DNA of 23,480 nucleotides from the NCBI GenBank assembly GCA_965602945.1, contig CBFDBC010000027.1, forward strand, positions 1-23,480. The letters run 5' to 3'. Below are positions 15,623 to 22,851 of the stretch, in pieces. A program made the position numbers and the translations under genes. The notes under the pieces are model-generated. The model had not been told where the DNA came from. It searched no databases and worked only from the letters and a program-made list of their open reading frames with translations. The DNA comes from JAUXEH01 sp965602945. GTDB taxonomy: Bacteria; Acidobacteriota; Aminicenantia; Aminicenantales; Aminicenantaceae. Numbering within the stretch: position 1 is the first letter of the stretch; the number at the start of each line of letters is the position of its first letter.

Positions 15623-17700
15623 TGGAATTCGTACTGGAAATAAAGACCGAGGAGATGCCTCCCACCCACGTGGAAGAGGGCCTGGTCCAGTTGAAGGCGG
15701 GCCTGTCCACGGAACTCAAGTCGAGCGGTTTGTTCGGCGAACGGGGCGAAAGCGGAAAGATCCGCACGTACGGTACTTGCCGCCGCCTGATCATGCACGC
15801 TGAGCTGGCCGCCCGGCAGCAGGACAAGGAAGAGCTGGTCACCGGTCCGCCTCGCAGTGCGGCGTTTTCCCCTGAGGGGAAACCCACTCAGGCGGCCATG
15901 GGATTCGCTCGGGCCCAGGGCGTGAGTGTCGAGGCGCTGGAGGTGGTGCGCACTGACAGGGGAGAGTACATGGCCCTGAAAAAGGTTGTGAAGGGCAGGC
16001 CCGCAGCGGAGGTCCTGCAGCGAATCCTGCCCGGATTGATCTCACGGCTTTCCTTTCCCAAGATGATGAAATGGGGGGAACAGAACTTCCGTTTTTCCCG
16101 TCCCATCAAAAACATCCTGTGCCTCTGCGACGGGAAGCTGCTGCCGTTCGAGGTCTACGGCGTCAAGAGCACGAATTTGACCCTCGGACACCCGATCTTT
16201 TCTCCCCAGAAGATAAGGCCTGCATCGTTCCGTGAATATCGGGACGAACTGCGTCGGAACAAGGTGATCATCGACCGGGACGTACGCAAGAGCCGGATCG
16301 AGAAACAGATGCAGAGGAAACTGGAGCCCTTCGGCGCCACCTGTTTCCCGGATGCGCAGCACCTGGACAAGCTCTCCATGGATGTGGAGTATCCCTATGT
16401 GTTTCTGGGCACCTTCCCGGATACCTATCTGAAACTTCCCCTGGAGGTCCTGAGCACGGCCATGAGGATGGGGCAGAACCTGTTCTCAGTGGTCAAGGGA
16501 AGAAAGCAGATGCCCATGTTCCTGGGCGTGGCGGATGCCTGCGACGACAGCCGCCGGCTGGTCAGGAAAGGCAATGAGCGTGTTCTCAAGGCCCGGCTCG
16601 AGGATGCGCGCTTTTTCTGGGAACAGGACATCCAGGTGCCGCTCAAACAGCGTGCTGAGGAACTCTCCCGGGTGATCTTTCAGGAAAAGCTGGGTACCTA
16701 CGAGGACAAATCGGAGCGGCTCAAAAAGGTCGTCGTCTATCTGTCCGGAAGGCTGGAGGGCGGCGAATTGAAGAAATCGGCTGCGGAAGCTGCCGGTTTG
16801 TGTAAAGTGGACCTGGTCACGGAGATGGTTCGGGAGTTCCCGTCCCTGCAGGGGATCGCCGGGGGGCTTTATGCCCGCAAAGAGGGTTTCCCTACAAGTG
16901 TCTGGAAGGCTGTGTACGAACACTACCAGCCCGTGACACTCGATGACACGGTGCCCTCTTCACTCACCGGAGCGGTCTTGTCCATAAGCGACAAACTTGA
17001 TTCCGTGGTGGGTACCTTCGGCTTGGGAGTGGGAGTCTCCGGATCCAAGGATCCCTTCGGGCTTCGGCGCAACGCGCAGGGAGCATGTTTGGTGATCCTG
17101 CAGAAAAAACTCTCATTCTCCTTCCCACGACTTCTGGACAAGGTGATCTCTGTTTACGAAGACAAGCTGGATGTTGCCGGAGATGATCTCAAGGACATCT
17201 GCCTGAATTTCTTCGGGGGGAGGCTGCAGTACATCTTCGAGCGCGAAGGCTTCCGTTATGACCTGGTAAACGCGGTGCTGGCTCCCGGGCTGGGAGACGT
17301 GTATCATGCGTATCTCCGCTTGAAGGCGCTGGACGGCTTCAAGGACAGCCCTCATTTCGAGCCCATGATCCTCATCGCCAAGCGGGTCAACAACATCCTC
17401 AAAGACCAGCCGGCCTATAAGATCAACAGTGATCTGCTGGTCGATAAGGATGAGAGGGAGCTGTACACCACCTACGAGATCATCCTGGACAATGTACAGC
17501 CGCTGATTGCCCGGGGGGATTTCGGTAAGGCGCAGCGCATCGTTTTCCAGGCCCGATCCTCGATCAACAGCTTTTTCGACAATGTTCTGGTGATGAGCGA
17601 CGATATCAAGCTGAAGCGCAACCGCCTGGCACTGCTGCAGGCCGTAAGCCGCCTGTTGGGCCAGATTGCCGACTACTCTCAGATCGTGGTCCAGGGTTGA
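15622..17700 (+). CDS. glyS: glycyl-tRNA synthetase beta subunit
   Basis: The protein has 692 residues, the normal GlyS length. It starts with the family-typical FVLEIKTEEMPPTHVE, and contains KMMKWGEQNFRFSRPIKNIL, the SLQGIAGGLYARKEG region (about 410-430), KLDSVVGTFGLGVGVSGSKDPFGLRR and a C-terminal DALR-type anticodon domain. The start codon shares one base with the glyQ stop (TGATG), so an upstream extension of 48 codons in the same frame is rejected. It ends the glycine operon. No clear rho-independent terminator follows before the pilZ promoter. Confidence 0.97.
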   Translation: MEFVLEIKTEEMPPTHVEEGLVQLKAGLSTELKSSGLFGERGESGKIRTYGTCRRLIMHAELAARQQDKEELVTGPPRSAAFSPEGKPTQAAMGFARAQGVSVEALEVVRTDRGEYMALKKVVKGRPAAEVLQRILPGLISRLSFPKMMKWGEQNFRFSRPIKNILCLCDGKLLPFEVYGVKSTNLTLGHPIFSPQKIRPASFREYRDELRRNKVIIDRDVRKSRIEKQMQRKLEPFGATCFPDAQHLDKLSMDVEYPYVFLGTFPDTYLKLPLEVLSTAMRMGQNLFSVVKGRKQMPMFLGVADACDDSRRLVRKGNERVLKARLEDARFFWEQDIQVPLKQRAEELSRVIFQEKLGTYEDKSERLKKVVVYLSGRLEGGELKKSAAEAAGLCKVDLVTEMVREFPSLQGIAGGLYARKEGFPTSVWKAVYEHYQPVTLDDTVPSSLTGAVLSISDKLDSVVGTFGLGVGVSGSKDPFGLRRNAQGACLVILQKKLSFSFPRLLDKVISVYEDKLDVAGDDLKDICLNFFGGRLQYIFEREGFRYDLVNAVLAPGLGDVYHAYLRLKALDGFKDSPHFEPMILIAKRVNNILKDQPAYKINSDLLVDKDERELYTTYEIILDNVQPLIARGDFGKAQRIVFQARSSINSFFDNVLVMSDDIKLKRNRLALLQAVSRLLGQIADYSQIVVQG

Positions 17701-17778
17701 CCCCCAAGTCCAGGTACGACGAATAATTCGGATTCGACACCCTTGTCTACGACTAAAAATATGAGGGTAGACCTTTCG

Positions 17779-17807
17779 TTGACAACCGGGAGAGGTTACG
17801 TTATCCT
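17779..17807 (+). promoter_or_regulatory. strong sigma70-type promoter for the PilZ gene
   Basis: A perfect TTGACA (17779-17784) and TATCCT (17802-17807, 4 of 6) are separated by exactly 17 bp. The predicted start near 17814 leaves a leader of about 40 nt before ATG 17853. It is the best-matching promoter seen in the window. Confidence 0.65.
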
Positions 17808-17822
17808 TAAAAAAACCTCTCC
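17789..17822 (+). repeat. 9-bp inverted repeat overlapping the PilZ promoter
   Basis: GGAGAGGTT (17789-17797) and AACCTCTCC (17814-17822) are exact reverse complements with a 16-nt loop. The left arm falls in the -35/-10 spacer and the right arm at the predicted transcription start. That placement would suit an operator. A DNA-level repeat is certain; the regulatory role is not. Confidence 0.5.
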
Positions 17823-17852
17823 AGGATGGAGAAGGCTGATGAGGAGAAGCCC

Positions 17853-18299
17853 ATGACGGAGAACGGGATAGAGAGGCGGACTTGCTTGAGGTTCGAGATT
17901 CCGGGCGCCGGTGTCAGCTATAAGGTGAGCAAGCTCATGCCCGCCGTTCTGGATAAGTACGAAGAGGAATTCTGTCCCCTGCTCGATATCAGCCGGGGCG
18001 GCATGCGCTTTCACTGCAATCACAAACCGGACATCGACAGCAAGCTCACCATGCACATCTCCGTCCCCGGAGAAAGGGTCCCTCTGGTGCTGACCGGCCT
18101 GGTGCGCTGGGCGATATCAGCCGACGACTCGGGATATACGTATCAGGTGGGAGTCCAGTTCAACGCCTATGGCGAAAAGAGGGAGCAAAATTACCCCGGC
18201 AACCTGGTGAAGATCATCTCCCTGGAACAGAAATTCTGCCCTCCCGAGTCCGCTGTTCGTTCGGAGAGCGACGACGGCGACTACGAAGTCGACGGCTGA
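17853..18299 (+). CDS. PilZ-domain protein (probable c-di-GMP receptor)
   Basis: From ATG 17853 the product has 148 residues. Its start is chosen over ATG 17826 because AGGAG lies 6 nt upstream. The PilZ binding motifs are present near the N-terminus: RRTCLR (residues 8-13) and DISRGG (45-50), matching the RxxxR and D/NxSxxG signatures. The rest forms the expected beta-barrel with a variable acidic C-terminal tail. No other domain or membrane segment is visible, so it is a single-domain receptor that would act through a partner protein. The partner is unknown. It is monocistronic, with its own promoter, and converges on the redox operon. Confidence 0.85.
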   Translation: MTENGIERRTCLRFEIPGAGVSYKVSKLMPAVLDKYEEEFCPLLDISRGGMRFHCNHKPDIDSKLTMHISVPGERVPLVLTGLVRWAISADDSGYTYQVGVQFNAYGEKREQNYPGNLVKIISLEQKFCPPESAVRSESDDGDYEVDG

Positions 18300-18349
18300 T
18301 CCTCCTCGGCCCTGTGGGCCTCAACCATCCCCAGTCATTACAACCTGTA

Positions 18350-18430
18350 ATTGTGAGCGCAGCGAAGCAATCTCAGAGTGATACTGGAAGCCCCTCCACG
18401 AGATTGCTTCGTCACTGCGCTCCTCGCAAT
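18350..18430. repeat. REP-like intergenic inverted repeat
   Basis: An imperfect hairpin: CGAAGCAATCTC (18363-18374) pairs perfectly with GAGATTGCTTCG (18400-18411). After a 3-nt bulge, GAGCGCAG (18355-18362) pairs with CTGCGCTC (18415-18422), and ATTGT (18350-18354) then pairs with GCAAT. The sequence style (CGCAATGAC, GAAGCAATCTC) is one I recognise as a dispersed intergenic repeat in many bacterial genomes. It lies between the convergent pilZ and redox operons. Gene-free 18300-18546 otherwise holds only the two features listed next. Confidence 0.75.
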
Positions 18431-18457
18431 GACATCATATATCCGCAATGACATCAT
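18425..18457. repeat. 14-bp direct repeat, two copies
   Basis: CGCAATGACATCAT occurs at 18425-18438 and again at 18444-18457, a 19-bp period. The first copy is the outer end of the REP-like element, so the second looks like a small tandem duplication of that end. Confidence 0.7.
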
Positions 18458-18484
18458 GCGTTCGCAAATACGATGTACACCAGC

Positions 18485-18518
18485 AAAAAAAAAAGCCTGC
18501 CCCTCTGGAGGGGCAGGC
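18485..18518 (-). terminator. rho-independent terminator of the redox operon
   Basis: Read on the minus strand, a GC-rich stem (GCCTGCCCCT pairing with AGGGGCAGGC around a 4-nt loop, 18518-18495) is followed directly by ten T (18494-18485). It lies about 30 nt after the stop of the flavoprotein gene. Confidence 0.93.
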
Positions 18519-18546
18519 CTTGTGCAGCTTGCTTCTCAGCTCAGTG

Positions 18547-20214
18547 TCAGCGTAGTGTGCCTTCGTAACAGGCGGTCAGCTGGCGCTTGCGCACGTCTTC
18601 GGGTGTGTAGTCGGGGAGAAGTATGGGTGCGACACGGTTGGTCCTGATCTTGGCCTTTTTCAGCTCGTTCTCGTATTCTGTGACGTGGTCGAGGTTGAGT
18701 CGTCCCAGCTTGACCTTCCGGATATATTCTGCGGCATAGATCCCGGCTCTTTTACCGAACACGTTGTAGTCCAGCACCGAATTGCCCATGAGTCGGTTGC
18801 GTCCATGCACGCCTCCTGAGGCCTCGCCGGCCACATACAGGCCTGGGATGTTGGTCTCGCAGCGCTCGTTGATCTCCACCCCGCCGTTCTGATAATGGAG
18901 AGAGGGGTAGATCAGCATGGGCTCTTCCGTGATGTCGATGCCGTAGCGGATGAACTGGCGGTGCATGGCTGGGAACTGCTTGTTGATGTAGCCTTCGCCC
19001 TGCAGCATATCGATCAGCGGGGAATCGAGCCACACGCCCGTCCGCCCGCTGGGGGTCTCGATGCCGTTATTTTTCTCCACGCACTCCCGGATGATGGCCG
19101 AGCTCTCTACATCGCGCGGCTCTCGGGGGAACACGAAGAGTTCGCCGAACTTGTTGAGGGGCTGGCCCCCGGCGCCGCGGATCTTCTCGGTGATCAGGAA
19201 GCCTGCGATCTGTTCGGGGAAGACGGATCCGGTGGGGTGGTACTGGACCGAGTCCATGTACATGAGCTTGGCACCGGCCTTGTAGGCCATGATGATGCCG
19301 TCGCCGGTGGCACCGTAGTGGTTGGTGGTGTCGAAGCCCCGGATGTGCAGCCGGCCGTAGCCGCCAGTGGCTATAATGGTGGCCTTGGCCTTGACCACGA
19401 AGTATTCCTCGGTCTCGATGTTGTAGAGGATGGCTCCGGCACAGCGGCCCCTTCCGTCGAGCAGCAGTTCGATAGTGGGCATGAATTCCAGGGTGGTGAT
19501 CTTGTCCGGGTTATTGCGGACTTCGTCCATCAGGGTGCGCATTATGATGGCGCCGGTATAGTCCCGGGCTGAGAGCATGCGCTTGCGTGATGTGCCGCCT
19601 CCGTGGAGGGCCTGCAGGGAGTCGTCTTCCAGCTTGTCCCATATCATACCCAGATCTTCCAGCCACTTCACGACTTCCGGGCCGTCCTCGGTCAGGGCCC
19701 TGACCAGCTCGGGCTTGTTGTCGAAGTGGCCGCCCCCGATCGCGTCCAGATAGTGCTTGGTGGGGGAGTCCTGGGGCTTGACCGCGGCCTGCATGCCTCC
19801 CTGCGACATCATGGAGTTGGCGTCTCCCATGCGCAGCTTGGTCGAGATGATGGACTTGGCGCCGTTCTGCATGGCCACGATGGCGGCCGCGCAGCCTGCT
19901 CCGCCGCCCCCCACGATCAAGACATCGGTCTCGAAGTCGGGATTCTCCAGGTCGAACGCCTCGGGTTTGATCCGGGCGTGGGACTCCAGCATGTCCGCGA
20001 TCTCGGTGGTGATGAGCTCTCCCTTGTTGGGACCGATCCTGACCTTGCGCCGGGATTCTTTCTTGTAATCCGGGTGGAACCTGGTCAGGACGTCTTCGCG
20101 TTCGTCAGCGTCCATGGGGGGGAAGACCGGTTTGCCCGACTTGGCCAGTTCGAACCGGCGGTTGCGGCTGGCAATGACTTTGTTAAGAGATTCCTGCATA
20201 TATTCTGGATACAT
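18547..20214 (-). CDS. fumarate reductase/succinate dehydrogenase-like flavoprotein subunit
   Basis: The protein has 555 residues. An N-terminal extension of about 95 residues precedes the FAD-binding GGGGAG (102-107), which in FrdA is near the very N-terminus. Family motifs follow: SQGG (137-140), HPTG (316-319), EKIRGAGG with the likely catalytic Arg336 (333-340), LHYQNGG (His430) and HGRNRLMGNSVLD (Arg464). Asn133 stands where FrdA/SdhA have the histidine that links FAD covalently, so FAD is probably non-covalent. The TGxxxLHTL histidines are also missing (TGAIIMRTL, 210-218). Fumarate or another unsaturated acid is the likely substrate (inference). ATG 20214 has AAGGAG 6 nt upstream. It is the last gene of the operon, 11 bp after the Fe-S subunit gene. 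Confidence 0.85.
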   Translation of the reverse strand: MYPEYMQESLNKVIASRNRRFELAKSGKPVFPPMDADEREDVLTRFHPDYKKESRRKVRIGPNKGELITTEIADMLESHARIKPEAFDLENPDFETDVLIVGGGGAGCAAAIVAMQNGAKSIISTKLRMGDANSMMSQGGMQAAVKPQDSPTKHYLDAIGGGHFDNKPELVRALTEDGPEVVKWLEDLGMIWDKLEDDSLQALHGGGTSRKRMLSARDYTGAIIMRTLMDEVRNNPDKITTLEFMPTIELLLDGRGRCAGAILYNIETEEYFVVKAKATIIATGGYGRLHIRGFDTTNHYGATGDGIIMAYKAGAKLMYMDSVQYHPTGSVFPEQIAGFLITEKIRGAGGQPLNKFGELFVFPREPRDVESSAIIRECVEKNNGIETPSGRTGVWLDSPLIDMLQGEGYINKQFPAMHRQFIRYGIDITEEPMLIYPSLHYQNGGVEINERCETNIPGLYVAGEASGGVHGRNRLMGNSVLDYNVFGKRAGIYAAEYIRKVKLGRLNLDHVTEYENELKKAKIRTNRVAPILLPDYTPEDVRKRQLTACYEGTLR

Positions 20215-20225
20215 TGGATACTCCT

Positions 20226-20951
20226 TTACTCCAAATCCCTGTCATAATATTTCTTTTTCAGCTCGGCCTTTTTGGCAGACATGAGCTCGTCATATTCCTT
20301 GTCGAACTTCCGCTTCTTGACTTCTTTGAGCCGCTTTTCCAGTTCGGGGCTCTTGGGGGCGAGGTAGCGGCCGTAAAGGCGCTTGGCCAGCAGGCCCACA
20401 TTGAACTGCACGATCTCCGCCGGGCAGCGGATGGCACACAGTCCGCACATCACGCAGTCGAAGGACAGATCCATGACCGCCGCGATATCCCCGCGCTTGG
20501 CAGCCTGGATATAGTCCATGACCTCCAGATCCTGGGGGCAGGCTTTGGTGCAGGTGTTGCAGGCCACGCAGCGGAAGGTCTCGGGATAGAGCGTCTGGAT
20601 CGTGGCGACCTCGGGCTTGATCTTCCTGATGTCGTAGATGGATTTGTGGGCGGGAGAGGCGGGGAGCTGGCTCAGCCACATCCCTTCCTCAACCAGTGTC
20701 GTGCAGGCAAGGCCGGTGTAGATCTTGTAGTCGCCGGGCATGCGGTAAACCGTGGCGCAGGCGCCGCAGAATCCCTCGCGGCATCCGGCCCCACGCTTTA
20801 ACTGGTAGCCGGCATACTCTATGGCTCCCATGATGGTGGCATCCGCGGGAACCTTGTATCCCTTGCCCATGAGAAAGACGGTGATCAGCTTTGCTTTAGC
20901 CTTCTTCTCCTTTGCTTTTGGCGGCTTTTTGGCTGCTTTCTTGGTTGCCAT
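20226..20951 (-). CDS. FrdB/SdhB-like iron-sulfur subunit with 2Fe-2S and two 4Fe-4S sites
   Basis: The protein has 241 residues from ATG 20951 (AGGAG upstream; a TTG one codon earlier is possible). A Lys/Ala-rich tail (about 1-20) precedes a plant-ferredoxin-like domain with C57, C62, C65 and C83, the FrdB 2Fe-2S spacing. Two ferredoxin motifs follow: C128/C131/C134/C138 (CVACNTCTKACP) and C166/C169/C172/C176 (CVMCGLCAIRCP). Canonical SdhB/FrdB replaces one cysteine of the last motif, making a 3Fe-4S cluster next to quinone. Here all four are present, suggesting 4Fe-4S and no quinone site. A long charged helix ends the protein. It probably wires the flavoprotein downstream to the NAD(P)H reductase upstream. 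Confidence 0.88.
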   Translation of the reverse strand: MATKKAAKKPPKAKEKKAKAKLITVFLMGKGYKVPADATIMGAIEYAGYQLKRGAGCREGFCGACATVYRMPGDYKIYTGLACTTLVEEGMWLSQLPASPAHKSIYDIRKIKPEVATIQTLYPETFRCVACNTCTKACPQDLEVMDYIQAAKRGDIAAVMDLSFDCVMCGLCAIRCPAEIVQFNVGLLAKRLYGRYLAPKSPELEKRLKEVKKRKFDKEYDELMSAKKAELKKKYYDRDLE

Positions 20952-20995
20952 CAATTGTTCTCCTTTATATCGACATTTCTTATGAATATTTCAGG

Positions 20996-21817
20996 TTAGT
21001 ATTCTTGGGGCAGATCTTTTAATTCGGCCCAGGAATAAACAGGGCCGTCCTTGCACACGTAGTGAAGCCCGATATTGCATCGCCCGCATTTGCCGATGCC
21101 GCACTTCATCTTGTTTTCCACCGTGGTGAATATCTGATCATCCTTGAAGCCCAGGGCCTCAAGGTTCTTGATGACGAACTTGATCATTATGGGGGGGCCG
21201 CATGTGATAGCGATGGCATTCTTGGGGGAGGGCTTCTTGTCCAGCAGATTGACCGGGACAAACCCTACGAAATCATCCCATCCCGGCTCCTCCACGTCGA
21301 TGGACAGCTGCACCGCCATCTCCTGCTTGAGCTCCTCGAGTTCTTCCTTATATACGATGTCGGACGAGGTGCGGGATCCGTAGAACAGGGTCAGGTCACC
21401 ATAGTCCTTCTTCTTCCCCCGGGCCGTCTGCAGGACCGACCAGATCGGGGCCAGCCCGATGCCGCCCCCGATGAAGATCAGGTTTTTGCCCTTCCATTTT
21501 TCGATGGGGAACTGGTTGCCGTAGGGGCCGCGCACCCCGAGGAGTTCTCCCTCCTGCATCTCGTGGATGGCGGTTGTGACCCTGCCTACGCGCATGATGC
21601 TGAACTGGAGGTATTCCTTCTCGAGGGGAGAGGAGGAGATGGAGATCATGGACTCGCCTTTCCCCAGCACGGAGAGCATGGCGCACTGGCCGCACTGATG
21701 CGTGAATCCATCGTCCACGAACTGGACACGGAAGGTCTTGATGGCTCGGGTGCCTTCGACTTCCTGTTTGACCTCGACGATCCGGGCGGGCTTGGGCATG
21801 TAGGGGTTGTCAGGCAT
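20996..21817 (-). CDS. FAD/NAD(P)H-binding electron-transfer subunit with 2Fe-2S (AsrB / PyrK / FlxA-like)
   Basis: The protein has 273 residues. Order: ferredoxin-reductase beta-barrel (about 8-105, FAD contacts around SMISISSSP and RGPYGNQF), Rossmann NAD(P)-binding domain (about 110-230, GGGIGLAP at 117-124 and ITCGPP), and a C-terminal 2Fe-2S site with C239, C244, C247 and C255 (MKCGIGKCGRC then VC). This is the architecture of anaerobic sulfite reductase B, the dihydroorotate dehydrogenase electron subunit and FlxA. It would take electrons from NAD(P)H. The start overlaps the upstream 4Fe-4S gene by 8 bp. No sulfite reductase C gene follows, so the partner here is the fumarate-reductase-like pair. 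Confidence 0.9.
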   Translation of the reverse strand: MPDNPYMPKPARIVEVKQEVEGTRAIKTFRVQFVDDGFTHQCGQCAMLSVLGKGESMISISSSPLEKEYLQFSIMRVGRVTTAIHEMQEGELLGVRGPYGNQFPIEKWKGKNLIFIGGGIGLAPIWSVLQTARGKKKDYGDLTLFYGSRTSSDIVYKEELEELKQEMAVQLSIDVEEPGWDDFVGFVPVNLLDKKPSPKNAIAITCGPPIMIKFVIKNLEALGFKDDQIFTTVENKMKCGIGKCGRCNIGLHYVCKDGPVYSWAELKDLPQEY

Positions 21818-22847
21818 GGTCTCTCACCTTATTTAGGACTTCGATTATGTCGATGCCGACCGGGCAGAGCGAGATGCATCGTCCGCATCCGGTGCACTGG
21901 TAGGTCTGGTAGTTTTCCACGAAGTACTGGAACTTGTGAAAGATCCTCTGGCGCAGACGCGAGGCCTTGTCGGGCCTCGGGTTGTGGCCCGAGGAGTGCA
22001 TCGTGAAATCCGGGAACTGGCAGGTGTCCCAGGTCCGGACGCGCTCCCCCTGCATGCTCCCGGCGTTCATCACCTCGTCGGCAATGTCGAAGCAGTGGCA
22101 GGTGGGGCAGAGGTAGGTGCAGATACCGCAGCGCAGGCAGCTCAAGGCTTCCCGGTCCCAAAGCTCTGATTCGAACATGCCCTTGAGCTTGGGCGGGACC
22201 TTGGCCAGATTCTTGACCTGGCGCTGGATCTTCTTCAGGGCCTCTTTTTCGACCTTGTCCTTTGCCTGCTTGTCCTTGGCGGCCGGGGGTTTGAACAGGG
22301 CCTTAGATGTGCCCAGGAGCTTTTCGCCCTTCTTGGTCAGGGCTTCTACGTAGTAGTCGGCGCCCAGGTCGGTCAGCAGGATGTCCAGGCCCTGTCGGGA
22401 ATGGGGTGATCCGTCGACCGTGGGGCAGAAGCAGTTGGGAGAGGGGGGAGTCGCGCACCCCAGCCCCACCAGGACGCTCTTGTCTCTGCGTGCCCAGTAG
22501 TAGGGGTCCGTGTATTCACCCGCGAACACCTGGTCGTATTGGGTCAGCGCCTTGGCATCACAGGGGCGCACACCAAACAGGATAAAGGGAGCAGGATCCG
22601 GGAGGGTCTCGGTCATCTGAGGGGATCCGTCCTCGCTCTTTGCGAATTCCAGGAAGATTTCTCTCTGGGGGAAGATGATCTTTTTGGGGGCCTGGGCCGT
22701 GTTGAGGTAGTCCAGGCTGACCTTGGCGGGATCGGCGACGAGGTCGTAGTTCCAGGTGTCATCCTGGGGGACAGGGGCGTAGATGTCATAGCCGTCCAGT
22801 TTTTTCAGCCATTGTGTGAGTGATTTTTTTGCCAGTATCTTATCCAT
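21810..22847 (-). CDS. 4Fe-4S dicluster protein, AsrA / FlxB-like
   Basis: The protein has 345 residues. FGVRPCDAKAL (91-101) and a cysteine group C131, C139, C141 (CATPPSPNCFCP) are typical of anaerobic sulfite reductase A and related hydrogenase/Flx subunits. Two 4Fe-4S motifs follow: C237/C240/C243/C247 (CLRCGICTYLC) and C318/C321/C324/C328 (CTGCGRCISLC). Between 180 and 220 there is a Lys-rich helical insert. The frame reaches 55 codons further upstream, but ATG 22847 is chosen: it lies 4 nt after the previous stop, with AGGTGA as ribosome-binding site, and the extension is low-complexity shadow sequence. It likely relays electrons between the NAD(P)H subunit and the other Fe-S proteins. 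Confidence 0.88.
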   Translation of the reverse strand: MDKILAKKSLTQWLKKLDGYDIYAPVPQDDTWNYDLVADPAKVSLDYLNTAQAPKKIIFPQREIFLEFAKSEDGSPQMTETLPDPAPFILFGVRPCDAKALTQYDQVFAGEYTDPYYWARRDKSVLVGLGCATPPSPNCFCPTVDGSPHSRQGLDILLTDLGADYYVEALTKKGEKLLGTSKALFKPPAAKDKQAKDKVEKEALKKIQRQVKNLAKVPPKLKGMFESELWDREALSCLRCGICTYLCPTCHCFDIADEVMNAGSMQGERVRTWDTCQFPDFTMHSSGHNPRPDKASRLRQRIFHKFQYFVENYQTYQCTGCGRCISLCPVGIDIIEVLNKVRDHA

Positions 22848-22851
22848 GGTG

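Noticed and set aside
18301..18325. GGCC...GGGCC hairpin as terminator for pilZ
   Set aside because: The stem is short and no T-run follows on the plus strand.
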